Part shown: in pieces, positions 33,640 to 44,149 of the stretch
How positions within the stretch are numbered: the stretch's first letter is position 1
How the letters are laid out: every line of letters begins with the position of its first letter
Assembly: GCF_040939455.1 (NCBI RefSeq)
Contig: NC_134136.1
Location: forward strand, 72,596,501-72,660,500
Direction of reading: 5' to 3'
DNA length: 64,000 nucleotides
Origin: Microcebus murinus
Taxonomy: Eukaryota > Chordata > Mammalia > Primates > Cheirogaleidae
The notes under the pieces: model-generated
The model's database searches: none
What the model saw: the letters and a program-made list of their open reading frames with translations, nothing else
What the model was told of the DNA's origin: nothing
Position numbers and translations under genes: made by a program

Positions 33640-34337
33640 TTTTCTGGAGAATATATCTGGTGCTTGTTTTTCCATTCTTGGGATACTTCACTTAGTAGTA
33701 TGGGTTCCAGGTCTAACCAGGAAAATATAAGATGTGCTATATCACCATTGTTTCTTAGAGTTGAATAGTACTCCATGGTATACATATACCACATTTTATT
33801 AATCCATTCTTGGATTGATGGGCACTTGGGCTGTTTCCACAGCCTTGCAATTATGAATTGTGCTGCTATAAACATTCGAGTGCAGGTGTCTTTTTTGTAG
33901 AGTGTCACTGGATCATTTGGGTAGATGCCCAGCAATGGGATTGCTGGATCAAATGGTAGATTCAGTTGTATCGCTTTAAGGTATCTCCATATTGCTTTCC
34001 ACAGAGGTTGAACTAGTTTGCAGTCCCACCAGCAGTGTAGGAGTGTTCCTCTCTCTCCACAACCACGCCAGCATTTATTGTTTGGAGATTTTTTGATAAA
34101 GGCCATTCTCACTGGGGTTAAGTGATATCTCATTGTGGTTTTGATTTGCATTTCCCTGATGATTAGAGATGTTGAGCATTTCTTCATATGTTTGTTGGCC
34201 ATTCTTTTGTCTTCTTTAGAAAAATTTCTGTTCAAGTCTTTTGCCCACTTTTTAATGGGGTTATTTGATGTTTTCTTCCTAATTTTCGTGAGTTCTAAGT
34301 ATATTCTAGTTATCAGTCCCTTATCGGATGCATAGAA
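33640..34337 (-). pseudogene. Inverted duplicate of the L1 ORF2 3' region
   Basis: 698 bases of ORF2 C-terminal region on the minus strand (open over most of the 33588-34364 frame), including [15 protein letters not shown] and the Y-M-Y-T-M-E-Y-Y-S block. It stops just before the ORF2 stop codon and lacks a 3' UTR and A-tail. The same sequence follows in direct orientation at about 34600-35310. It is closely similar by eye to 4830-5530. Confidence 0.9.
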
Positions 34338-35328
34338 GGCTAAAACAGGACCCACACCTTTCACCTCTCACAAAAACCAACTCACGCTGGATAACAGACT
34401 TAAACCTAAGATATGAAACTATTAGAACTCTAGAGGAAAAAGTTGGAAACACTCTCCTAGACATCGGCCTGGGCAAAGAGTTTATGAAGAAGTCCCCAAA
34501 GGCAATCACAGCAGCAAGAAAAATAAATCAATGGGACATGATCAAACTACAAAGCCTCTGCATAGCCAAAGAAATAGTCATGAAAGTAAACAGACAACCT
34601 ACAGAATGGGAGAAAATTTTTGCATCCTATGCATCCGATAAGGGAGTGATAACTAGAATATTCTTAGAACTCACGAAAATTAGGAAGAAAAAATGAAATA
34701 ACCCCATTAAAATGGGCAAAGGACTTGAACAGAAACTTGTCTAAAGAAGACAGAAGAATGGCCAACAAACATATGAAAAAATGCTCAATATCTCTAATCA
34801 TCAGGGAAATGCAAATCAAAACCACAATTTGATATCACTTAACCCCAGTGAGAATGGCCTTATCAAAAAAGCTGCAAACCACAAATGCTGGCGTGGTTAC
34901 GGAGATAGAGGAACACTCCTACCCTGCTGGTGGGACTGCAAACTAGTTCAACCTCTGTGAAAAGCAATATGGAGATACCTTAAAGCGATACAAGTGAATC
35001 TACCATTTGATCCGGCAATCCCATTGCTGGGCATCTACCCAAATGATCCAATGACACTCTACAAAAAAGACACCTGCACTCGAATGTTTATAGCAGCACA
35101 ATTCATAATTGCAAGGCTGTGGAAACAGCTCAAGTGCCCATCAATCCAAGAATGGATTAATAATATGTGGTATATGTATACCATGGAGTACTATTCAGCT
35201 CTAAGAAACAATGGTGATATAGCACATCTTATATTTTCCTGGTTAGAGCTGGAACCCATACTACTAAGTGAAGTATCCCAAGAATGGAAAAACAAGCACC
35301 AGATATATTCTCCAGCAAACTGGTATTA
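34338..35328 (+). pseudogene. L1 ORF2 C-terminal part, direct orientation
   Basis: Starts at the 'agaaggctaaaacaggaccc' site of ORF2 and runs to the ORF2 stop. Open at 34328-34696 and 34994-35329; a TGA at 34694-34696 and damage between 34730 and 34990 (for example a stop in the Q-P-L-W block) break it. Contains the I-P-F-D-P-A and E-Y-Y-S-A-L-R blocks. Followed by L1 3' UTR. Confidence 0.85.
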
Positions 35329-35549
35329 ACTGAGTAGCACCTAAGTGGACACATAGGTACTACAGTAATAGGTTATTGGACAGGCTGGCGCGGGGAGGGG
35401 GGCGAGTATATACATACATAATGAGTGAGATGTGCACCATCTGGGGGATGGTCATGATGGAGACTCAGACTTTTGGGGGTTGGGAGGAAATGGGCATTTA
35501 TTGAAACCTTAAAATCTGTACCCCCATAATATGCCGAAATAAAAAAAAA

Positions 35550-35562
35550 AAAAGAAAATAGA
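35550..35562. repeat. Right target-site duplication of L1 29641-35549
   Basis: Second copy of aaaagaaaataga (see 29628-29640). Confidence 0.8.
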
Positions 35563-36241
35563 AAAATATGATACTAGCCGAAGGAAATGTAGTAGCATCA
35601 ATTGAGGTTTTTTGTTCATTTGTTTTTGTTTTTAATAGAAGAGATACTTAAATATATTTGAATGCTTTGGAAACTATCCAGAAGATGATGAAAGGTAACA
35701 CAGAAGAAAAAAGGTGATTAACTTCAGGCATATATTCCTTGAGAAGACAAGATAGTACATGATCTAAAGCACAATTGGGCAATAGAATCTTGCCAGAAGG
35801 AAGGCCACTTCTCCACTTTCACAAGAGAAGGATGAATGTGGATGAAGATGGAACTAAGATGTAAACTTGTGGTGGGAATATGTGGAAATTTCCTGTTTCT
35901 CTACTTTTATATTCTCAAGGGATTATGAATTCAGGTAATCTTTGAACATGAGTGAGGTATACAGTATGGAGGGAGTGGAGAAATGTGGAGATTTGAAAGG
36001 GTTGTCTCAGAAAGCTGGGCAACAAATGTGTTAGGGAGAATTTGCCTGTTTGTAGGAACACCTTTAAGAGTCCACCTGATGTTTGTCACCATGAATTTAA
36101 AGTAAAACAAGATAGAATGGATGCATGTTTCTTTTTAATATTATTCATTTTCTCTAGCATGGTGGGAGACAAGACAGAGTTTATGCTCAGCTAAGTAGAG
36201 ATTTGGTGAGCCAATTTCAAGAGTAAGAGGACAAGGTTGTA
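35563..36241. other. No recognisable feature
   Basis: No open frame or repeat that I can support. Confidence 0.45.
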
Positions 36242-36735
36242 GGACAGCATGGTCTAACACACATACTGTGAGCCTCATATGTAACTATAAATGTTCTAGT
36301 AGCCATGTTTAAGATAGAGTTGGCCTAATGTATTCTAAATATTATTCCCATATGTAATCAACATAAAATTATTGAGATATTTAACATTCTTTTTTGGCAT
36401 TAAATTTTCAAAATTCAGTATGTACTTCACACGTGACAGAGCATCTCAGTTAGGATACAAATTTCCATTAGAAAAATAATATATATGTAGATGGCCTAAA
36501 CTTTATTGTTAATAAAGTAGATATACTTGGACAAGTTGTTAAAAATATAAACATTTTCCCATAATTAAATTGAATATATCAAGTTTTAAAAATCAATATT
36601 AATTAATTAAAATTAAAAATTAAACTTCCCCTAACCCCTGGCAACCACCTTTCTGGCTCCTTAGTCATACTAGCTACATTTGAAGTGTTCAACAGCAGCT
36701 ATATGTGTCTACTATTTTGGACAATTCAGTTTTTT
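36242..36735 (+). repeat. hAT-type non-autonomous DNA transposon relic (probable)
   Basis: Left end cagcatggtctaacacac and right end ctattttggacaattcag resemble the terminal inverted repeats of a common mammalian DNA transposon (CAGTGCTGTCCAATA ... TATTGGACAGCACTG). Internal blocks 'gtgagcctcatatgtaactataaatgttctagtagcc' and 'gtaatcaacataaaattattgagatatttaacattc' also fit. The part at 36530-36640 is an AT-rich low-complexity addition. Confidence 0.6.
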
Positions 36736-37399
36736 ATGATGGATGTGGCATCTAAGATTTCTATAGCAGGAAGGAGGTCACTGACAATGAGAATGTAACG
36801 GTGTCAGTGGATTGGAAGTCTTAATGATAAAATAACTGAGAATATGGGGGCATTAGGATCTGGATAAGTAAGAGGTGATAATGAGAAAATAAGGCATGTT
36901 TTGAAGGTGGAACTATGATGACAATGTCCAAAATGTAACCACAGAAGTCTTGGCTGTAGTGGAGTGGAAGAAAAGATTATTGGAAGTAAATATGGCAAAG
37001 ATCTGAGGGCATGGTCGGGTCACCCACACAGATGCTTAGGTCAAGGTAGATGGTGACAGGAATAAATCAGGAAAGAGAGGACATGAGCTAAGAGTCCAGG
37101 CCCCAAATGAAGGAGGAAATTTAAGCAGTATGCAGGTAATGACTGCAGAAGAACTGATGGTATTAAGACCACTGGGACTTAGGGATGCTATGCCTGAGGC
37201 TGTGAGAGGATAGGAGGTGAAGGAATTGCCTGAGCAGAAGCCTGAAATAAGTGCAAATGTTAACTGCCTAGTTGGGGGACATGTATCAGCGATCTGGGAC
37301 TACAGCAAAGCATGCTCCAACCTCAGACCCTAAGGAGTCTCATGCATGAAAAGCCATGGAAGGCCTGACATGAAAATTTCTTATGGCTGTAGAGGTAGA
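36736..37399. other. No recognisable feature
   Basis: Purine-rich on the plus strand. The minus-strand frame 36804-36998 has no known domain. Confidence 0.45.
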
Positions 37400-37955
37400 T
37401 TGCAATATATCAGCCCGGGAGAAAGGTCTCAAGGCTTCCATAGTGTTTGCACCCTGGGCCAAGTTCCTTCTCTCCTTTTCTCTCAACAATGCCTCAGTTA
37501 ATGTAAAGCCAGTCTCCCAGTGGAAAGGATGTAGTTTCCTTGTTCCTTGATCAAATGGGTCACAGCTACTGACATTAAAGATTGATATCCATGTACATAG
37601 CTTGAGCTTGGGATAAATCAGTTTACCTTTATCAAAAGGGTTGTACCTACTGAAGAATTATGTGTTTTTCACTTCTAGAAAGGAGAAGGAAATTAGCTAG
37701 AACACCTTGTGATTTTTGGGGGGGAGCCCTGAAACCTTTGATCATTGTATCCCGTGATTTTTTCACATGAGATCATTGTATTTTCCAACATGGCAAAGAG
37801 AATAAAAAGCAAGTGCTGGGGTTCAGTCACTGCCACCTTGGCACCGGAGTGCTGGTGGTCCCCTGACCTCCCCGCTTTCTTAACTATTATTTCTGTGTCT
37901 GTGTCTTTGTTTTTCTCATTTCTTGCAACACAGTCTGCGAGGGGACCCTATATTT
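37400..37955 (+). repeat. Possible class II ERV (ERVK-like) LTR 3' part
   Basis: 37795-37955 shows an AATAAA signal (37800-37805), then a 'gctggtggtcccctgacctccccgctttctt' stretch, then a pyrimidine-rich run with 'tctgtgtctgtgtctttg', and ends at 'tctgcgaggggaccc'. This order resembles the R-U5 part of betaretrovirus-like LTRs. The 5' limit is not clear. No gag, pol or env frame follows. Could also be chance similarity. Confidence 0.35.
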
Positions 37956-39329
37956 ATTGGGGATGTTGCTAACCCCCAAAAAGAACTAATAGCAATACCT
38001 ATAGTCTGGGAATATGGGCTACAAGGGAGCTGGGTATTTTCTAATGAGGAGGGGAGTAAGCAAAGTCTGACAATGTCAGAGGATGTGGGATTTCCCATGC
38101 CCATGGGGGGAGCAATGGAAAAAGGAAAGAAAAATATTAAGGACAATACTAGAATAAACAAGTGTCAATGTAAGGTTTCTGTCACAGTTGAATGCAGAGT
38201 GAAAAGCCAGATTTGACCTTGGTCAGCATCCCCTGGAGCCTTGAGAAAACACATGGTAGGAGGAAGAGACAAAGCACTAAATAAAATATAGTTCAGGTAT
38301 TCTAGAAATGGATATTGACTTGGGAACCTAGAAATAGGGTCCATGAAAGGTTTTATCATGGCTGATAATATTTTTCAGTTGGAAAAGAAAGGCCCATAGT
38401 TAACAGCAATCCAGTTTTGCTACTGAATATCAGCCATGGTGTTAAGAAGGACAGTAAAGGCAGCCAGCCTGGGAACCAAGATGAACAACCACCTCTAACC
38501 CTCACAGAACAAAGCTTCCTGAAGAAGCAGGGACTCTACTGTGCAACACAAACCCACAGCTACATGGACAAATGGAAATGCATTCATTTTTTAAAATAGT
38601 TTGTTGTTTTTTTGTTTTTTGGTTTTTTTTTTTATAAAGAAGGACCTAACAGACCAATGAGATAATAGAGCCAGGACAACTTTCTGCAAAAACATAAAGA
38701 GACAGGACAATGTCCAGGGGCTAGCATCCTGCTGAAGTAGCCCTAAACTCAGGGGTGTTCTGGACCCAAGCCAGGGGCAATTGCTCTGAGGACTTGCATC
38801 TGGAATCCAGTTCTGGGCTTAGTAAGGCATTGCTGAGTAAAACTAAATTGCTACTGAGGAGTCTTCAGGAAGAAGAAAGCAAGTTTGGTGTTTTCCCTCT
38901 ATCAGTGCCTCTCTGTTTTCTGAATCCATGCCAGACCCAACTTTACAACAATATACTACCTCCTCCTGTTGTATCCAGACAGTTCAAACTGAGCAAATAT
39001 CATATAATAGCTCCCCCATAAATGCCTCAGTTTGTGCTCATCCTCCCACAGAATACATCTGTAGGTCTCACTGTGTGAAGTATTTTTAAAGGGCATATTT
39101 CTCACCAGAAGCTGATAATGGCACAGCACCCCGATTTAAGTAAGATCCAACTTTGCACTGTACAGTGATTGCTTCAGGAGTGTGGATAGTCCACAGTCCC
39201 ACATGATTTTTTTTTCTGGAATAGGGTAATTCAGTGAGCACTGAGCAGGAGCCTCATAGGCAAGAAGATCTTCCCCAGCCACAAGTGATCTAGGAGCTGC
39301 AAGACCCCAGGAAACTCTGGATAGATTCC
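37956..39329. other. No recognisable gene; T-rich tract at about 38596-38636
   Basis: Open frames of 60-97 codons on either strand (for example 37923-38216, 38417-38599, 38755-39021) have no known domain. A T-rich run with G interruptions lies at 38596-38636. Nothing else can be supported. Confidence 0.45.
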
Positions 39330-39445
39330 TCACTGAAAAAGAGAGGTTAAGTCCCTTTCCCATGGCCACAGAGCACATAAGCAGCGATTTGACACTAGGA
39401 AGTCTGGCCCCAGAGCCCAGGATCCTGAATGCTACTCTAAGGAGA
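39330..39445 (-). repeat. MIR SINE fragment
   Basis: 'gagaggttaagtccctttcccatggccacagagc' followed by 'agcgatttgacactaggaagtctggccccagagcc' is the reverse complement of the MIR core and 5' region. Confidence 0.7.
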
Positions 39446-39769
39446 AAATGGTTCAGAGCCCATTGTGGGGCCAGCAGCCTTGGAGACTGTGAGCCATGGA
39501 GACGAAGGGGTGTGGCTGGGAGGATTTATGACTTGAACAACAGGGGCCAACTTTGTGATTTCAAGACTTTAGCATTTCATGAACCAGTTTTTTAAGAAAA
39601 ACTAGGAAATCCAGAACTATTTGGTCAATTAAGGACACTTATACAGATATCATGTCTCATCTACTCTCTCCAGTATTTCACAAAAGAAAGGACATTTAAA
39701 ACCAAAGAAGACAGAGGACATCATCTCAAAATCAAGGGCCATCTTCTAAATTGAGACTTACTCTGTTGG
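39446..39769. other. No recognisable feature
   Basis: No supported gene or repeat. Confidence 0.4.
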
Positions 39770-39885
39770 CTGAATTTTCCTTTATTGCCAAGAACTGAGA
39801 TGCTGTGAGAATTAAATAAGTATAGCAAGACAGTGCCTAGACAGGCTTGGCACCTGGTCAGTGCTCATGGCATAGTAGTTGATTG
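39770..39885 (+). repeat. MIR 3'-part fragment
   Basis: 'gctgtgagaattaaataagtatagcaagacagtgcctagacaggcttggcacctggtcagtgctca' fits the 3' half of MIR ('...gtgaggattaaatgagataatgcatgtaaagcgcttagcacagtgcctggcac...'). Confidence 0.6.
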
Positions 39886-40019
39886 TCTTCATGTTGAGCC
39901 ACAAGAGAAGAGAGGAAAGGAACAGCTTTCTCAAGCTGTCTTTCATTGTCATTTGATAATGTGTCTGTACATTCTCTGTAATCATCCTCCAGTCTGTAGG
40001 CATCAGGAACAAGTAAGAT

Positions 40020-40072
40020 TTTAACCTTTAACTGATTTTAACCTTTAACCTTAACCTTTAACCTTTAACTGA
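40020..40072 (+). repeat. (TTTAACC)n-type simple repeat
   Basis: The unit ttaacctt/tttaacc recurs about seven times, mixed with two copies of 'aactgatttt', and ends in a run of T. A local expansion. Confidence 0.85.
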
Positions 40073-40132
40073 TTTTTTTTTTTTCCAAAAGAAGAGGTGA
40101 CAGTGATAGCAAATGCTTCCTGGGCACCTGCC

Positions 40133-40139
40133 TGACTCA
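40133..40139. promoter_or_regulatory. AP-1-type site (TGACTCA)
   Basis: Consensus TGACTCA 26 bases left of the palindrome at 40154-40182, which has a second AP-1 core. Binding is not shown; heptamers of this kind occur by chance about every 8 kb when both strands are counted. Confidence 0.3.
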
Positions 40140-40153
40140 TCCTTCTTCTTGGA

Positions 40154-40182
40154 GAACAGAAGGATGAGTCATCCTTCTGTTC
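40154..40182. repeat. Perfect 14-bp inverted repeat centred on an AP-1 core
   Basis: gaacagaaggatga, one g, then tcatccttctgttc: arms of 14 bases are perfect reverse complements around base 40168. The middle reads TGAGTCA (40165-40171), the AP-1/TRE consensus. No A-tail, TSD or transposon end is seen beside it. Confidence 0.9.
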
Positions 40183-41454
40183 TCATCACCAATGGCCCTT
40201 GCTAACTGGGCAGCAGGGACCCCCTTATCCAACCAAGCTGGGCCAGTCAGTTTCCCTCTTATGGAAATCTAGGCAAAGGATCTAAGACTGAGGCCAGCCT
40301 GTGGTGGGAAATGAGGTGAGAAGTTGAGATATATATGGGCTCAGGTGGTCATTTCCTGTTGCCAGGACACCCATGAAGGAAAGTTCAACTTCAGGGAAAG
40401 ATTGACAGTAAAGTTGTAAAACTTGCAGAGAAAAGTAGAGGCAATGAATTGGGTGGTGGGTGCCTCAGAAAATGACAACTGGGCAGCCAATTCCTGTCTC
40501 AAACTCAGTACAGCAGAACAATCCAATCAGAAGAGAGTGCTATGTGCAGACACAAAGAGATAAGAAATGACAGAAGACCCTAACCAGGACATATCATGGT
40601 CCCTTTCAGTTCTTGGTTTTAGTCTCTCATGGAGCCCAGCTGGATATTCTGTCCTTGTCTTCTGCAATATAGCCCCATTCCCTCCCAATAAATTTACCCT
40701 TTGTTCTGAAACATTTTGAAATGTCCTGATTCTAGCCCCACCAATCCCTAGCAGAGATACAAGGAGACTAGGTAGGATGTGAGACACAAACAAGGAAGAG
40801 GCTGCAGGGATGTGGGAAGGCAGGTGCCCTATGTCTTCTGGGCTAGCCAGACCTGGAGCAAGAGGGCAGAATGAAGAATGAGTGAGGACAGGTAAGAATC
40901 TAGCCAATAAAACCAAGTTTTCCAGATCTGCTTCATCACCTCCTGGTAAAGGGTCCTTTGGGCCAGGTTCTCTGAGCCAGAATCTCTGGTTGAAGGTAAT
41001 GGTCACATTCTTAAAGGTTATCAATCCCTAGAAAGCCAAAGAGGAGCAGAGGTGTTGGCCTTGTGACCATAAGATGGAATTAGAGTCTGTCGCTCAGTAA
41101 TAAGAAAAGGTCCAGAGGTAACCAAAATCTAAGTTATATGTACCTCCTGAGGGCTTAACTGTGCTGAGCTCAAGGGTGAGGTGGATGGGAGGTGGATGCT
41201 GCCTTTGAATAGAATACAATTGTGTTACAGTGAAAACTCTTCTGTGGGGACAGCCATTGGATAATAACACAAGACAATAATAAGCCCATGTGCCCTGAGA
41301 GGAGCAGGCATTAAAAACTCTGGATCAGAGGAAGAAGGAAATAATGATAACAATGATCATAATACCAATAATAGTAACAGCAGCAGCTGCTGCTGAGTCT
41401 TACTGGTCCTCACTGTGTGCTGAGTATTTTACATGCCATATTAAAGTGAAATAA
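40183..41454. other. No recognisable gene
   Basis: Includes the 165-codon minus-strand open frame 40527-41024, which begins M-I-T-F-K-N-V-T-I-T-F. I recognise no domain in it, it has no homologous neighbour here, and its composition (L, S, P, R) is what random frames in such DNA give. An (agc)n-like run lies at 41378-41395. No repeat family assigned. Confidence 0.4.
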
Positions 41455-41660
41455 TACCCCTAGCTCTGGAGCCAGACTCCCAGGATTGCATTCCAGCCCT
41501 TGAGTATGGCACTTGCCAGCTGTATGACCTTGGGGAAGTCGCTTCATTTCTCTGAGTTGCAATTTCAGCATCAATAACTGTAACCGTTTCCACTTCACCA
41601 GGTTGTGAGAATCAAAGATAAAATATTTGTAAGGCAAACACTGGTATGCCTGGCCCATGT
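41455..41660 (+). repeat. MIR SINE, nearly complete
   Basis: 'ctctggagccagactcccaggattgcattccagccc', 'cagctgtatgaccttggggaagtcgcttcatttctctgagttgcaatttc' and 'ggttgtgagaatcaaagata' follow the MIR order from 5' to 3'. Confidence 0.8.
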
Positions 41661-41689
41661 GTGCTCTAAGTGTGCTGTTGTTACCTTTA

Positions 41690-41825
41690 TTTATCTCCCC
41701 ATAGCCTGCGAGGTAACGCTATTATCTCCAAGTGAGCTGAATCTCAGAAAGCTCTAGCAAATCACCAAGAGCCACAGTTCTAATGAGAAGAGATCTGAAC
41801 CCAAGTTCCTCTGGCTCAGGGTCTA
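41690..41825 (-). repeat. MIR SINE fragment
   Basis: 'ctattatctccaagtgagctgaatctcagaaagctctagcaaatcaccaagagccaca' and 'gatctgaacccaagttcctctggctc' are the reverse complement of a MIR. Confidence 0.65.
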
Positions 41826-41829
41826 TGTG

Positions 41830-42080
41830 TATACTTCCCATATTCCTCCATGGTAATGGTGGGATGAACATTTGGCAAAGGATATCACCCTCTGCATCAT
41901 GTCTCAGCAGATGGATGTGGCTTTCGGCTACCACACAGGCCCTCTCATGCCTCTTTGAACAACACATATCCCTGGCTTTGTCCATGCCTGAAACACCCTC
42001 CATGGCCTCTTTATTCCTAAATTTACCTGCCCTGTCTGAAAATTTGACTTTAGGTGTCACTCTCAGGCCTCCTCAGCTCA
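41830..42080 (+). repeat. L2-like fragment
   Basis: 'tccatgcctgaaacaccctccatggcc' and the flanking pyrimidine-rich sequence recall the L2 3' region ('ctgcctggaacgccctt...'). Weak by eye. The open frames on both strands over this part (41722-42121) are not genes that I can support. Confidence 0.35.
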
Positions 42081-42092
42081 CTGTGGGTATTG

Positions 42093-42275
42093 TGGTTAAG
42101 TGTAGAAGCTCTGGTGGTTGACATACTGGCTTTGAGTTTCTGCTACATAGGAGCTGTGTGACCATGGTCAGGTAACATAATCTCTCTGAACCTCAATTTC
42201 CATTTCTGTAAAGCAGGAGTAATGATAGAATCTAGCTCTAAGGAGAAGAGAATTAAACAGGGTGGCACATAGTAA
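42093..42275 (+). repeat. MIR SINE
   Basis: 'ggttaagtgtagaagctctggtgg', 'gagctgtgtgaccatggtcaggtaacataatctctctgaacctcaatttccatttctgtaaag' and 'gaattaaacagggtggcacatagtaa' give the MIR order. Confidence 0.85.
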
Positions 42276-42429
42276 CTTCCCTGCCCCAGGCATATCAAAA
42301 GCACACTGAAGTCTAGCTATTATGATTATTTCGTTATTAGTTAGTATTTTGCCTATTTGTTCTCTTAGCAGCCTGGAAAAGCTTAATCCAGCCCACATCT
42401 TTGCTCTTTTAATTGTACCAAATTCTCAG
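42276..42429. other. Short unassigned spacer
   Basis: No feature that I can support. Confidence 0.4.
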
Positions 42430-43130
42430 CATAAAAATGCCAAAACAAGGGCAGGCACGGACAGGGCCTATTTTAGCTAGAACTGCCAGGAAAAGCCTCT
42501 CCTAAGAGGTGATATTTGAGCAGATCCTGAAGGATATGAAAGGGCAGCCAAGAAGAGATCTGGGGACAGTGTCCCACTTAGAGGGAACTCAATGGGTAAA
42601 ATCTGGGAAAAGCTTGGCAGGTTCAGGCCATTGTGGCTGCAGGCAATGAACAAGGGAAGAATAGAAGGAGATAAGGTCGGAGATGGTCCCCCAGGGCGGG
42701 TTACATAGGATCTTTCAAGGCATGGCTGTGTTTAAGTGTGATCAGAACATTGTACCCTCATCAGCCATTTACTGACCACCTGTAACAGACCCAGAACCAC
42801 TCTAGGCCTAGGTATACAGCACAAATAGGAGCTCACATTTTGGGGGTAGAGACAGATCATCCACAAGGAACTAACTTAATAAGCAAAAGAGAATAAGAGA
42901 GCCTCATGGATTCTGAAGACAATAAAATAAGAGTGGGTATGCAAGAGACACGGGAGCAGGGCAATTTTCCATGGAGCAACCAAGGAAGGCTTCTTAGAAG
43001 AGGGGACACTGGAGTGACCCTGAGAGGAAGTGAGGAACTGAGGCACATGGACAACAAATGAAATAATCAGGCAAGTCCTGATTGCAATGAGAACAAACAG
43101 GGTGACTCCTAGAGAATAACTCTGGCCTGA
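42430..43130 (+). repeat. Ancient mammalian repeat, family not named
   Basis: Blocks 'cctctcctaagaggtgatatttgagcagatcctgaaggatatga', 'aaagcttggcaggttcaggccattgtggctgcaggcaatgaacaaggg' and, further on, 'gcaaaagagaataagagagcctc' and 'aaccaaggaaggcttcttagaagaggggacactggagtgaccctgag' belong to a common old mammalian repeat, possibly two overlapping copies (42430-42740 and 42770-43130). Related to 14400-14850. Confidence 0.5.
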
Positions 43131-43786
43131 TGTATGTTTATATCCAAAGGAACACCAAGCTCCTGCACACTATCAGTACTGAATATTGTAATAAATTTAC
43201 TTTGAAAATGTAAGTAAATGTCTCCCACAATACAATCTATTCATAACTGTCCATGGCAAGCCAGCTCTACTTACAAACAAATGGCAACTGCAAAGATTAT
43301 TTCAGTGCCCTTTTTGGCTTTCAGCCTGCACTAGGGCCCTCTCTGCTCTAGCAGAGCAGCAAAGCAGCAATTCCAAAAGCACTGCTCTCACCTCAGCTTT
43401 GTCTAAAGTCTCTCCTCACCTGCTCCAGCCTTCAGCTGTGTACAAGCCTGAAGCCAGGGAGGCCTGAAAGCTGGTTTCCTCCTGAGATGGGCCCCTAACT
43501 AGACCCATGGGCACAGCCCTCCAGGTAGTTTCTGACCTGAATCCAGCTAGGTTTAGGGCTTGTCCCAGTTCTCCATGGTAATAAGAAGCACCTTAAGGTG
43601 TGTTAGGAAGTGGTGTCCCCCACTCTGTGAATGGGGATGGGGCTTCCCCTCTTCTTAAAGATGATACCCCCAGATTTCTATGGCCACCCAGGACAATTTC
43701 CAACCCTGAGAGATCTTCACAAGGTGATCTGTGTTCTTGAGTGCAGGCCCTGAGTACCTCTGATGTTCCCAGCCTCTAAACTGAAT
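43131..43786. other. No recognisable feature
   Basis: G+C-richer DNA with no open frame or repeat that I can support. Confidence 0.4.
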
Positions 43787-43925
43787 CTCACTCCTTCCAG
43801 GCTGTATGACCCTGAGCAAGCAGCTTCACATAGAATATCAAGGACCAAGATGTAAAATGCAAAAAGAAAGATAATAATTCCCTTACAGAGGCTTTGTGAA
43901 GTAATAGTAAATATTCCTTTAATTC
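43787..43925 (+). repeat. MIR SINE fragment
   Basis: 'ccttccaggctgtatgaccctgagcaagcagcttcac' followed by 'gataataattcccttacagaggctttgtgaagtaatagtaaat' fits the core and 3' half of MIR, with a small internal change. Confidence 0.65.
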
Positions 43926-44120
43926 AGTAGTCTCCAAATTATGGGCCCTGGACCAGCAACATCTGCATCAGCATCACATGGGAATTTGTTGGAAATGCAA
44001 GCTATTAGGTCCCACTCAGATGTACTGAATCAGAAACTCTGGTGATGGGGCCTAGCAATCTGTGCTTTAACAAGCTGTTCCAGGAGACTTGGATGTTCAT
44101 TCAAGCTTGAGAATCAAGGC
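43926..44120 (-). repeat. MER5A-type hAT-Charlie DNA transposon
   Basis: Starts cagtagtctccaaa and ends 'cttgagaatcaa', degraded terminal inverted repeats of MER5A (CAGTGGTTCTCAAA). Internal blocks 'ctggaccagcaacatctgcatcagcatcacatgggaatttgttggaaatgcaa' and 'tactgaatcagaaactctggtgatggggcctagcaatctgtg' match the reverse complement of the family. Confidence 0.85.
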
Positions 44121-44149
44121 TTTGACTCAAAGTCCAGTCACTAAAATGG

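Larger units (their letters stand above)
29641..35549 (+). mobile_element. L1 with full 5' end and internally inverted/duplicated 3' region
   Basis: Full-length start with 5' UTR (29641-31095), ORF1 (31096-32054) and ORF2 to 33639. Then 33640-34337 is the 3' ORF2 region in inverted orientation, and 34338-35549 is the direct 3' end of L1 with 3' UTR ('cccccataatatgccgaaataaa') and A-tail. The inverted piece repeats sequence that is also present in the direct 3' piece, while about 1.3 kb of the reverse transcriptase region between the breakpoints is absent. One TSD flanks all of it, so the whole behaves as a single locus that was rearranged during or after insertion. Joins show 2-3 bases of shared sequence only. 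Confidence 0.9.

Noticed and set aside
40020..40072. Interstitial telomere repeat
   Set aside because: The unit is TTTAACC-like, not CCCTAA/TTAGGG, so it is an ordinary simple repeat.
40527..41024. A 165-codon minus-strand frame in the unique region
   Set aside because: No recognisable domain, biased only as its base composition predicts, no splice, promoter or neighbour support; kept as unassigned DNA.
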